Assembly (NCBI GenBank): GCA_039715055.1 | Contig: JBDLID010000081.1 | Coordinates: 1 to 14,472, forward strand | Length of the DNA stretch: 14,472 bases | Direction of reading: 5' to 3' | DNA from: JBDLID01 sp039715055 | GTDB taxonomy: Bacteria > Desulfobacterota > Desulfobulbia > Desulfobulbales > Desulfocapsaceae | Shown here: positions 7,870-14,472 of the stretch, piece after piece | How positions within the stretch are numbered: position 1 is the first letter of the stretch | How the letters are laid out: each line of letters opens with the position of its first letter | Notes under the pieces: generated by a model | The model's input: the letters and a program-made list of their open reading frames with translations, nothing else | Database searches by the model: none | What the model was told of the DNA's origin: nothing | Program-made: the position numbers and the translations under genes

Positions 7870-9327
7870 ATGAGGGGTCGGCAGAGATTCCACCCCTTGC
7901 CATGGTTTGCCATGAATATGCTCTCCACAAATCTGCGTCAGCAGAGCTCCATCATGGCCAGAGTGCTCCACCTGGTGGATTGCGGCCTGGTCGTGACCTA
8001 CCTGTGGCTTCTCCTTCAGTGGTACCGGGTGCCCTGGAGTGCGTATTACACCCGCTTCGGTGTGGTGACGCTGATCCTCTGCCTCATCTTTTTTCAATCC
8101 TTTCATCTATATCGATCCTGGCGGGGCTGGAAACTATACCAGGAATTTTTTGTCATCATCAAGGCCTGGGGGACGGTGATCGGCTGTCTGCTCTTCTTTT
8201 TCTTCATCATGAAGATCTCCCATGCCTATTCCCGGCTGATCTTTATGATCTGGTCGCTCTCCACCCCTTTTCTGATCTTTGTCATCCATGTCATGGCCCG
8301 CAAAGCCCTTCGCTACTTCCGCAGCAGGGGAAAAAATGTCCGCCATGCCGTGGTGGCCGGTGCCGGTGAGCTGGGGCTGAACCTTGCCAAGGAACTTGAG
8401 CTGATTCCCTGGGCCGGCATCGAGGTGATCGGTTTCTTTGACGATAAGCTCTCAGAGAGTGAGGAACTCGAGGCCATGGACAAGGAGATCATCGGTGATC
8501 TCTCTGAGCTGCCTGAGTACCTTGCCACAAATGATATCGACTACGTCTACATTGCCCTGCCCATGCGGGCGGAGCGAAAGATTTTTAAAATTTTAAGGGA
8601 GTGCCGCAGTCTCGGTGCCCGGATCTACCTGGTTCCGGACCTCTATGTTTACGGACTGCATCATGCCGAGATTCAATCGCTGGGCAACCTGCTCATTCTC
8701 AACTTCAACCCCAATACTGAATGGAAACGAAGTTTTGATGTGATTTTTTCCTTTCTGGCCGTGTTGTTTACCCTGCCGCTGACCCTGGTGATTGCCTTTC
8801 TCGTCAAGTTTGAAGACGGCGGGCCTGTCTTTTACAAGCACCGGCGGATTACAGCCACCGGTAAAGATTTTGGCTGCCTCAAGTTCAGAACCATGCATGA
8901 AAATGCCGATGAACGACTGGAGTCCCTTCTGGCAGAGGACCCCGAGTTGCGTCGTGAATGGGATCAGACCTTCAAGCTGAAAAACGATCCGCGCATCACC
9001 CGCATCGGCCGCTTCCTGCGCAAGACCAGCCTGGACGAGCTGCCCCAGTTTATCAATGTCCTCAAGGGCGAGATGAGCGTGGTTGGAGCCCGGCCCATAG
9101 TCGATCAGGAGCTGACCAGTTTTTACAAGGATTCTGCCGGCCGCTACTGTTCCATGAAGCCGGGTATCACCGGCCCCTGGCAGGTGGGCCCCCGTTCAGA
9201 CACCACCGACTACGATCAGCGGGTCGAGCTCGATGACTGGTATATCCTCAATCACTCGCTGTGGAACGACCTCAAAATTATTGTCAAAACGATCCGCTGT
9301 GTCTGGCGCGGAAGGGGTGCCTACTGA
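7870..9327 (+). CDS. Polyprenyl glycosylphosphotransferase (WbaP/WcaJ type), initiating transferase
   Basis: This enzyme would start glycan synthesis by moving a sugar-1-phosphate from a nucleotide sugar to undecaprenyl phosphate. The full family architecture is present in 485 residues: four N-terminal helices (about 33-51, 63-80, 97-115, 122-141), a Rossmann-like domain opening with VVAGAGELGLNLAKEL (about 161-176), and a membrane-embedded segment (about 289-312). The catalytic domain follows, with KFRTM at 338-342, the TSLDELPQF region containing the Asp389-Glu390 catalytic dyad, then MSVVGARP and GITGPWQV. The sugar is probably glucose or galactose, but this cannot be told. The start is uncertain: ATG 7870 has no clear ribosome site, and ATG 7912 or 7918 would also keep all helices. 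The 79-base gap before it holds no recognisable gene. The MBOAT gene follows after 3 bases. Confidence 0.93.
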   Translation: MRGRQRFHPLPWFAMNMLSTNLRQQSSIMARVLHLVDCGLVVTYLWLLLQWYRVPWSAYYTRFGVVTLILCLIFFQSFHLYRSWRGWKLYQEFFVIIKAWGTVIGCLLFFFFIMKISHAYSRLIFMIWSLSTPFLIFVIHVMARKALRYFRSRGKNVRHAVVAGAGELGLNLAKELELIPWAGIEVIGFFDDKLSESEELEAMDKEIIGDLSELPEYLATNDIDYVYIALPMRAERKIFKILRECRSLGARIYLVPDLYVYGLHHAEIQSLGNLLILNFNPNTEWKRSFDVIFSFLAVLFTLPLTLVIAFLVKFEDGGPVFYKHRRITATGKDFGCLKFRTMHENADERLESLLAEDPELRREWDQTFKLKNDPRITRIGRFLRKTSLDELPQFINVLKGEMSVVGARPIVDQELTSFYKDSAGRYCSMKPGITGPWQVGPRSDTTDYDQRVELDDWYILNHSLWNDLKIIVKTIRCVWRGRGAY

Positions 9328-9330
9328 CAG

Positions 9331-10773
9331 ATGGTCTTCAGCTCAATACTTTTCCTCTTTCTCTTCCTGCCTGTAACTCTACTGCTCTACCTGATTGTCG
9401 GTCCCAGGTTTCGCAATTCTCTGTTACTCCTGATGAGCCTGCTTTTCTATGCCTGGGGGGAGAAGGGCTACCTGCTGCTCATGGTTTGCTCCATTGCTGC
9501 AAACTATTTTTTCGGTCGATTTATTGCGGCAGCCAGTACAGAAAAGAAAAAATATCTGGTGGCCGCAGCTGTTGCATTGAATTTAGCGCCGCTGGTATTT
9601 TTCAAATACTCTTCGTTTTTTTCAGTGGTTGCTGAAGATGTCCTGTCTCTTGTCGGAATCTCATCCAATCTTGCTTTTAGCCCCCTGCACCTGCCCATTG
9701 GTATCTCCTTTTTCACCTTCCAGGCTATCTCCTATATCATTGACGTGGCCCGCAGGGTGAGCCCGCCACAGAAAAATATCCTCGATATCGGGCTTTACAT
9801 TACTTTCTTCCCCCAGTTGATCGCGGGCCCCATTGTCCGATATCATGATATCGCCGCCCAGATTGCCAGTCGCAGGACCAGGCTTGAGGATTTTTCCTGC
9901 GGAGTGGAACGTTTTATTATCGGTCTTGCCAAAAAGGTGCTGATCGCCAATCAGATGGCAGTCATTGGTGATCTTGTTTTCGGGTTTGGACCGGGTGAGC
10001 TGGGAATGGCTACAGCCTGGCTCGGGGTAATCTGCTATACGCTCCAGATCTATTTTGATTTTTCCGGTTATTCCGATATGGCCATCGGCCTGGCAAGGAT
10101 GTTCGGTTTTCGTTTGCTTGAAAATTTCAACTATCCCTATATCTCCCGCTCTGTTCAGGAGTTCTGGCGTCGCTGGCATATTTCACTGTCCAACTGGTTC
10201 CGCGATTATCTTTATATCCCGCTGGGTGGTAACCGTGGTTCCAGTGGCAGAACCTGTTTCAACCTGCTGCTGGTCTTTTTTCTCTGCGGTTTCTGGCACG
10301 GTGCGTCCTGGAATTTCATCATCTGGGGACTGTTCCACGGATTTTTTCTTGTTCTCGAGCGGAGCCGTTTTGGTATAATCTTAAAACAGCTGCCCGCTGT
10401 GGTCCGACATCTTTACGTTCTCCTGGTGGTGGTCAACGGCTGGGTTTTTTTTCGGGCCGAGAGCATCGACCAGGCAGGGAATTTCTTCACTGCCATGTAT
10501 GGACTGGGCGAGGGCGCAGGTGTTAATCCGTTTCTGGCCATTGGCATGGACCCGCTCTTTATGATTAGCTTAGTACTGGCACTGCTTCTCTCAACACCGT
10601 TGTGGGGATGGATCTGCGTAAGAGCCGGAAAAATGACAACAACCATGGAAGAGCGTCCCTCAGGATTCGGCAGCCAGGTGACCAGGACTGTCTGGCTGTC
10701 GACCCTGCTTCTTCTCACCGCAACCACACTGGCAGTTGATGCCTATAATCCGTTCATCTATTTTCGTTTTTAA
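9331..10773 (+). CDS. MBOAT-family O-acyltransferase, AlgI-like
   Basis: This 480-residue polytopic membrane protein begins with FSSILFLFLFLPVTLLLYL and has about ten or more hydrophobic segments. The hallmark MBOAT/AlgI motifs are intact: QLIAGPIVRYHDI, FDFSGYSDMAIGLARMFGF, the stretch WRRWHISLSNWFRDYLYIPL with His283, and CGFWHGASWNFIIWG with the invariant His323. From memory this matches the essential AlgI histidine near 322. AlgI-like proteins pass acyl groups, usually acetyl, across the membrane for O-acetylation of exopolysaccharide or peptidoglycan. Here the target is presumably the glycan made by the genes upstream. A purine-rich site GGAAGGGG (9310-9317) lies inside the previous gene, 13 bases before the ATG, which is rather far. 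The usual SGNH/AlgX/AlgJ partner is not adjacent: the next gene is a kinase. The protein is full length and appears functional. Confidence 0.93.
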   Translation: MVFSSILFLFLFLPVTLLLYLIVGPRFRNSLLLLMSLLFYAWGEKGYLLLMVCSIAANYFFGRFIAAASTEKKKYLVAAAVALNLAPLVFFKYSSFFSVVAEDVLSLVGISSNLAFSPLHLPIGISFFTFQAISYIIDVARRVSPPQKNILDIGLYITFFPQLIAGPIVRYHDIAAQIASRRTRLEDFSCGVERFIIGLAKKVLIANQMAVIGDLVFGFGPGELGMATAWLGVICYTLQIYFDFSGYSDMAIGLARMFGFRLLENFNYPYISRSVQEFWRRWHISLSNWFRDYLYIPLGGNRGSSGRTCFNLLLVFFLCGFWHGASWNFIIWGLFHGFFLVLERSRFGIILKQLPAVVRHLYVLLVVVNGWVFFRAESIDQAGNFFTAMYGLGEGAGVNPFLAIGMDPLFMISLVLALLLSTPLWGWICVRAGKMTTTMEERPSGFGSQVTRTVWLSTLLLLTATTLAVDAYNPFIYFRF

Positions 10774-10790
10774 AAGATGTTGGCCAGGCG

Positions 10791-10809
10791 AACTGTTTCG
10801 GTAACTGTT
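10791..10809 (+). repeat. Short direct repeat AACTGTT
   Basis: AACTGTT occurs at 10791-10797 and again at 10803-10809, twelve bases apart, between the MBOAT stop and the palindrome. It could be a regulator half-site pair upstream of the kinase gene, but the repeat is short and may be chance. Confidence 0.2.
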
Positions 10810-10824
10810 AAGCTTTGTTCTTTC

Positions 10825-10860
10825 GGCCACCTTGAAAAATTCGAATTTTTCAAGGTGGCC
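10825..10860. repeat. Perfect 36-bp palindrome
   Basis: The left half GGCCACCTTGAAAAATTC is followed directly by its exact reverse complement, so the 36 bases are perfectly self-complementary. As RNA or a cruciform it would form a stem of at least 16 pairs, GC-rich at the base and AT-rich at the apex, with TTCGAA at the centre. It lies 51 bases after the MBOAT stop and 28 bases before the TTG start of the kinase. No T run follows the stem (next bases TCAACTC), so it is not a textbook intrinsic terminator. It could still insulate the two transcription units or stabilise the operon mRNA. A dispersed palindromic element is the main alternative. Confidence 0.9.
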
Positions 10861-10874
10861 TCAACTCATCAGGC

Positions 10875-10880
10875 AGGGGA
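10875..10880 (+). promoter_or_regulatory. Ribosome binding site deciding the kinase start
   Basis: AGGGGA ends eight bases before TTG at 10889. It supports this start over the upstream in-frame TTG at 10832, which lies inside the palindrome and has no ribosome site. Confidence 0.65.
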
Positions 10881-10888
10881 AGATAATA

Positions 10889-13159
10889 TTGGCAAAAAGT
10901 GACGAGCAGCACCGGTTGTTTTTTGAAAACACTACCATTGGGATCATCTACTATTCAAAGGATGGAGTCATCACCGATGCCAATGAGGCGGTCTGCAAAA
11001 TATTTGGCTCCTCGGCTGACCAGTTAATCGGTCTTTCCACCGCCGACGTTCCGGACAAGGAGTTTGCCCGGGAAATCCTGCGTTCACTGCAGGGGGAAAA
11101 GGGTCATTACAAGGGGCGCTACGTCTCCCATACCGGAAAAAAAGAGGTGTTTATCAGGGCCGAATGGGTGCCCATCCTGGAAGAGGGCCGGGTTGTTTCC
11201 GGTGTGGGGATCATCGAGGACTATACTGGCCGCCAGAAAGCGGAAGATGCCCTTAAGGAGAGCGAACGGAAATATCGTCTGCTGGCTGAGAATTCACCCG
11301 ATATGATCTATAGAATGTTCATCCCTGAGGGCCGCTACGATTATGTCAGCCCTTCATCAGCTGAAATTATCGGGTATTCCCCCCGGGAGTGTTATGACAC
11401 CCCGTTGCTGATCTCTGAAATTATTCATCCTGACTGGAGGGAGTATTTCGATCTTCACTGGGAAAGGCTCAAGCAGGGCAAGGCTCCGGCAACATACGAC
11501 TACCAGGTTATTCACAAAGACGGCAGTGAACGCTGGCTGAACCAGCGAAATATTATTGAAAATGGGGAAGATGGCCTTCCCATCGCCATTGTCGGTCTCG
11601 TCACGGATGTCACCGCCAGAAGGCAATTGGAAAATGCTCTGCGTGAGAGTGAGGAGCGATTCAGGACCCTGTTTGATGCGGCCCAGGACGGTATACTGAT
11701 GGCTGATGCTGAAGGTAAACGCTTTATTGACGCCAACCCGGCCATGTGCAAGATGCTCGGCTACAATGTGGAAGAGTTGACATACCTTGGTATCACCGAT
11801 ATTCATCCACCTGAAATCGTTTCTTATATTCTGGGGCAGTTTGCCAGGCTGGCCAGGCAGGAAATCTCTGTGCTTCATGACCTTCCGATTCTTCGTAAGG
11901 ACGGTTCTGTCTTTTATGCTGATATCGCCAATTCTCTCCTCACGGTTGGCGGACAACCCTGTGTCGCCGGCTTCTATCGGGATATTACCAGCAAAAAGGA
12001 TATTGAACAGCAGCTGAGCCAGGCTCAGAAGATGGAGGCCATCGGTACATTGGCCGGAGGAATTGCCCATGACTTCAACAATATCCTTGGAGCGATGCTG
12101 GGATATGCGGAGATGGCAAAAGACCAGACCGAGGAGGGATCCGGGCTCCATGAAGATATGGAACAGATTCTGGTGGCTGGCACCAGGGCGAAAAATCTTG
12201 TCGATCAGATCCTCGCCTTCAGCCGTCAGACCGAATCGGAGCAGATTCCACTACAGTTCCAGCTGCTGCTCAAGGAGACGGTCAAGCTCCTGAGGTCTTC
12301 CATTCCCACCACCATCACCATTGAGGAGAATATTGACGGGGAGTGCGGGATGATCCGTGCCAACCCCACCCAACTGCACCAGGTGGTCATGAATCTCTGC
12401 ACCAATGGGTATCATGCCATGGAAGAGAAGGGTGGGACTTTGAGTGTATCGCTTTCCAGGGAGAATCTGGATAGTGGTGATCTACGGGATGAAATTTCGT
12501 TGAAACCGGGACCCTATGTGCGGCTGTCGGTGAGGGACACCGGCCCCGGCATTGATCCGGCAATTATTCATCAGATATTCAACCCCTACTTCACAACCAA
12601 AGAGGTAGGTAAGGGGACCGGCCTGGGACTATCTGTCGTCGACGGGATAGTCAAGAGTCATGGAGGCATGATCAGGTTTGCAAGCCAGTGGCAGGAGGGA
12701 ACCGTTTTCCATATCTATTTCCCCGAGGCCATGGACACCAGTGAGGAGAACCTGGAAGCTGAAGAGGACGTCTTAACAGGGCACGAACGGATACTTTTTG
12801 TTGATGACGAGGAGATTCTGGTGGACATGGCAACACAGCTCCTTGAGCGGTTTGGCTATCGTGTTACCGCATACACCGACAGTCTCGAAGCCCTCAGGAT
12901 GTTCAAAGAGGAACCGGACCAGTTCGATATGCTCATCACTGATCAGACAATGCCCGGCATCACCGGAGCTGACCTGGCCAGGGAAATCTTTACTGTTCGG
13001 CCCGGCTTTCCTGTCATTCTCACCACCGGCTACAGCAGCGTTATAAGCGAAGAAGAGGCACTGGCTCTCGGTATCAGCGGCTACCTGATGAAGCCCATTC
13101 TGAAAAACGATATCCTCCCCCTGATTCAAAGGATCTTGAGCAGTAAAGAGGAGATCTGA
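10889..13159 (+). CDS. Soluble hybrid sensor histidine kinase: three PAS domains, HisKA, HATPase, receiver
   Basis: This 756-residue signalling protein has no signal peptide or membrane helix, so it should sense a cytoplasmic or membrane-diffusible cue. In order it has PAS1 (about 7-118), PAS2 (about 123-250) and PAS3 (about 252-375), joined by coiled linkers (ALKESERKYRLL, ALRESEERFRTL). The kinase core has the H-box GGIAHDFNNILG with phospho-acceptor His394, the N-box MNLCTNGYHAM (Asn502, Asn506), DTGPGI at Asp550, and GKGTGLGLSVV. The C-terminal receiver begins with ILFVDDEE, carries phospho-acceptor Asp685 (LITDQTMPG), and has GYLMKPI near the end. The H-box is of the NtrB-like AHDFNN type common in Desulfobacterota. 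The TTG start at 10889 has AGGGGA at correct spacing and yields a protein that opens at PAS1. No DNA-binding response regulator is encoded nearby, so output must pass to a distant partner or phosphotransfer protein. Control of the upstream operon is only a guess from position. Confidence 0.93.
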   Translation: MAKSDEQHRLFFENTTIGIIYYSKDGVITDANEAVCKIFGSSADQLIGLSTADVPDKEFAREILRSLQGEKGHYKGRYVSHTGKKEVFIRAEWVPILEEGRVVSGVGIIEDYTGRQKAEDALKESERKYRLLAENSPDMIYRMFIPEGRYDYVSPSSAEIIGYSPRECYDTPLLISEIIHPDWREYFDLHWERLKQGKAPATYDYQVIHKDGSERWLNQRNIIENGEDGLPIAIVGLVTDVTARRQLENALRESEERFRTLFDAAQDGILMADAEGKRFIDANPAMCKMLGYNVEELTYLGITDIHPPEIVSYILGQFARLARQEISVLHDLPILRKDGSVFYADIANSLLTVGGQPCVAGFYRDITSKKDIEQQLSQAQKMEAIGTLAGGIAHDFNNILGAMLGYAEMAKDQTEEGSGLHEDMEQILVAGTRAKNLVDQILAFSRQTESEQIPLQFQLLLKETVKLLRSSIPTTITIEENIDGECGMIRANPTQLHQVVMNLCTNGYHAMEEKGGTLSVSLSRENLDSGDLRDEISLKPGPYVRLSVRDTGPGIDPAIIHQIFNPYFTTKEVGKGTGLGLSVVDGIVKSHGGMIRFASQWQEGTVFHIYFPEAMDTSEENLEAEEDVLTGHERILFVDDEEILVDMATQLLERFGYRVTAYTDSLEALRMFKEEPDQFDMLITDQTMPGITGADLAREIFTVRPGFPVILTTGYSSVISEEEALALGISGYLMKPILKNDILPLIQRILSSKEEI

Positions 13160-13190
13160 CCGGAACGTAATCTGTTCGATAAATCAGATC
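13153..13190. other. Inverted repeat spanning two convergent stop codons
   Basis: GATCTGA (13153-13159) and TCAGATC (13184-13190) are exact reverse complements separated by 24 bases. The first contains the kinase stop and the second the cupin stop on the other strand. It could act as a weak bidirectional terminator in this 24-base convergent gap, but there is no T run on either side and both ends read Ile-stop, so it may be coincidence. Confidence 0.3.
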
Positions 13191-13501
13191 GGCGGGGCGA
13201 TTGTCACTACGATGCGCATATCGGTGGTTGCCCTTACCCCATGGGGTTCAGCAATATCGGAGATCAGCATCGCACCGGTCTTTGCCTCGATGACCACATC
13301 GTCGTCAGCTAAAAACTCACCCTCACCCTCAATCACCAGGATGGACAGCTGGCCTTCAAGGTCATGGGAGTGGATGGGGAAGAGCGCTCCTTTGACCAGG
13401 TTGAAGTTGAGGATTTTGAAAAACTCGGAGTCGTGGAGGACGATGGATTTCATGCCCAGAGGGTTGAATTCCCTTGTTTCATCCAGTTCGATTTTTTTCA
13501 T
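13184..13501 (-). CDS. Small single-domain cupin protein
   Basis: This 105-residue protein is one cupin beta-barrel. Motif 1 is visible as GALFPIHSHDLEGQL, with His44, His46 and Gln51 as probable metal ligands. Motif 2 gives DIAEPHGVRA with His87. The classical motif-1 glutamate is replaced by glutamine, the His/His/Gln/His arrangement I recall for KdgF-type sugar cupins. Spacing is similar, but overall relatedness was not tested. The function is unknown: small cupins can be sugar isomerases, dioxygenases, sensors or storage-type proteins. The start ATG has AAAGGAA (13508-13514 on the plus strand as TTCCTTT) at good spacing. It follows the sulfotransferase gene by 47 bases on the same strand, so co-transcription is likely, and it converges with the kinase gene 24 bases away. 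Confidence 0.82.
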   Translation of the reverse strand: MKKIELDETREFNPLGMKSIVLHDSEFFKILNFNLVKGALFPIHSHDLEGQLSILVIEGEGEFLADDDVVIEAKTGAMLISDIAEPHGVRATTDMRIVVTIAPPI

Positions 13502-13548
13502 GGCCAGTTCCTTTGTTTTCTGGGTTTATGCAGTGATTGAGCTAAGAG

Positions 13549-14199
13549 TCAGGTTACGATTCCATCAAAAGTATAGCCGAACAGTTCGATATCTTTTTTG
13601 AAAAACTGTGCCACCTTCTCGCGTCCCTTGTCACTGTAATAGGTACGGTAGTCACTGTGCCTTGTTTTATTGCGGTGGGGCAACCGGGCGTCAAGGCTGA
13701 GATGACTGCAGATTTGAGCAAAGTCTTCTTCGAGCCTTTCGAAATAACCGATAAAGTCGGTGAGCAGTCGGCCTTCCCCGTCAGTGACCATTCCAAACTG
13801 GTGCATCCCGTTCCGTTTCAGTTCCCAGTCCAGGTAGTCATCGAAATTGTTCATTTCCTGGATCATCTGGTGGCGGTGATGTTTGGTGTTTTTCTGCAGA
13901 AAGTGGTAGCGGGAAACCATCCGGTCCCACGGGTTGCGGACAAAGGCGAACTTGTAAAGCGACTCAAAGACCTCCGGCGGCAATACACTCCGGGCTCCGG
14001 CAAGGGTGGCGTGCTGACCGAACTCGGCGTGGCGGTAGAGACCGCCGATCCGGTTGAGTGATCCCAGGAGCACCAGGCGCTTGCGGATCTTGTTGCCGGT
14101 CAACGGTGGCCGGAATTGTGCCAGTCCTTCCTCAATGGAAGATCCCGCCGCCTTGGCGATATGAACAAAGAGAAAGCGGTGGTTGTAAGAGATAAGCAT
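13549..14199 (-). CDS. Small sulfotransferase (Sulfotransfer_2-like)
   Basis: This 216-residue cytoplasmic-type enzyme is predicted to transfer sulfate from PAPS to a hydroxyl or amino group, often of a carbohydrate. The 5'-phosphosulfate-binding loop is FLFVHIAKAAGSSIEEGL (residues 10-26, Lys16). It differs from the common HIPKTAGTS form by Ala for Pro and Ala for Thr. The 3'-phosphate-binding motif is FVRNPWDRMVSRY, with Arg88 and Ser96 in the expected places. GQHATL around His63 resembles a conserved region between them. The length is near the low end for the family but both cofactor motifs are present. The ribosome site is weak. It lies 44 bases after the end of the CooC-like gene and 47 bases before the cupin. 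A link to sulfating the glycan of the neighbouring locus is plausible but unproved. Confidence 0.82.
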   Translation of the reverse strand: MLISYNHRFLFVHIAKAAGSSIEEGLAQFRPPLTGNKIRKRLVLLGSLNRIGGLYRHAEFGQHATLAGARSVLPPEVFESLYKFAFVRNPWDRMVSRYHFLQKNTKHHRHQMIQEMNNFDDYLDWELKRNGMHQFGMVTDGEGRLLTDFIGYFERLEEDFAQICSHLSLDARLPHRNKTRHSDYRTYYSDKGREKVAQFFKKDIELFGYTFDGIVT

Positions 14200-14243
14200 C
14201 TGAAGGGGTAAGCTTTCCAGCTGATGAGTCAGAGTTAAACTTT

Positions 14244-14472
14244 CTACAGATTGTTTTTAAGCAACGTTTCCATCAATAGCTGAGGTGCTCCCTGGGCATG
14301 CGGATCGATATCGACCAGCGGCTGCTCCCTGCGTTCAGCCATTCGAATAGCCGTGGAATCCGGGAAAAATGCAATGGGAGCCTTTCCGAGCTCCTTTTCA
14401 AGAAAGTCCCGGTCCTCGTCACCCATAATCAGGTTGCCGATGAAGTCGACTCTGGGGATGTGAACGTCTGCG
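14244..14472 (-). CDS. C-terminal part of a CooC/MinD-like ATPase (partial)
   Basis: The gene runs off the right edge. About 75 codons are visible, ending at a TAG stop (14244-14246). The fragment reads VDFIGNLIMGDEDRDFLEKE, then LGKAPIAFFPDSTAIRMAER, and resembles the C-terminal third of CooC-type P-loop ATPases. In that family 'GN.i..eeD..f....lg' precedes an 'ip.d..i..a...g' stretch. CooC inserts nickel into carbon monoxide dehydrogenase; relatives serve as general MinD/ParA-like ATPases. The P-loop lies outside the window, so the family call rests on this tail alone. A start at the internal ATG (14424-14426) would give an orphan 60-residue peptide, and the open frame upstream argues against it. 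Confidence 0.6.
   Translation of the reverse strand, partial: ADVHIPRVDFIGNLIMGDEDRDFLEKELGKAPIAFFPDSTAIRMAERREQPLVDIDPHAQGAPQLLMETLLKNNL

Noticed and set aside
10832..10888. Kinase start at TTG 10832
   Set aside because: The codon lies within the 36-bp palindrome and has no ribosome site, while TTG 10889 has AGGGGA at ideal spacing and leads straight into PAS1.
11357..12151. A 264-codon open frame on the minus strand
   Set aside because: It is antisense to the PAS3 and HisKA parts of the hybrid kinase and shows no recognisable motif.
1..14472. CRISPR arrays, tRNA or rRNA genes, insertion sequences, prophage genes or defence systems
   Set aside because: I saw no regularly spaced repeats, transposase or integrase motifs, or structural RNA signatures; nearly all of the window is accounted for by ordinary coding genes.

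Overview
The window is a stretch of bacterial chromosome with fairly high GC. It resembles an anaerobic Desulfobacterota (deltaproteobacterial) genome, possibly a Desulfobulbales relative. This placement is an inference from gene content and protein flavour: a CooC/MinD-like ATPase, an NtrB-like PAS hybrid kinase, and an envelope polysaccharide locus. No rRNA or other phylogenetic marker is present to confirm it.

Layout, left to right. (1) Positions 1-3770, plus strand, carry a tripartite macrolide/peptide-type export system: the end of a TolC-like outer-membrane protein, an HlyD/MacA-type periplasmic adaptor with an unusually long helical hairpin, a LolD/MacB-type ATPase, and a separate MacB/FtsX-type permease. 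(2) Positions 3959-10773, plus strand, carry a polysaccharide locus: a GtrB/DPM-like polyprenyl-phosphate glycosyltransferase, three further family-2 glycosyltransferases (two resembling rhamnosyltransferases), a WbaP/WcaJ-type polyprenyl glycosylphosphotransferase that would start the repeat unit, and an AlgI-like MBOAT O-acyltransferase. The genes overlap or lie 3-79 bp apart, so one operon is likely. (3) A perfect 36-bp palindrome at 10825-10860 separates this operon from a soluble hybrid histidine kinase with three PAS domains and a C-terminal receiver (10889-13159). (4) On the minus strand, convergent with the kinase, are the end of a CooC-like ATPase, a small sulfotransferase and a small cupin, in that transcription order.

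How the genes may work together: the glycosylphosphotransferase and glycosyltransferases would build a lipid-linked glycan at the inner membrane, the MBOAT protein would O-acylate it at or beyond the membrane, and the nearby sulfotransferase is a candidate for sulfating it. No flippase, polymerase, chain-length regulator, SGNH acyltransferase partner or GT-C enzyme is present, so the pathway must be completed elsewhere. The kinase is a plausible local regulator, but only by position.

I do not see a clearly new type of biological system. The points most worth a second look are the perfect palindrome, the MBOAT gene without its usual partner, and the sulfotransferase/cupin pair beside the polysaccharide locus.
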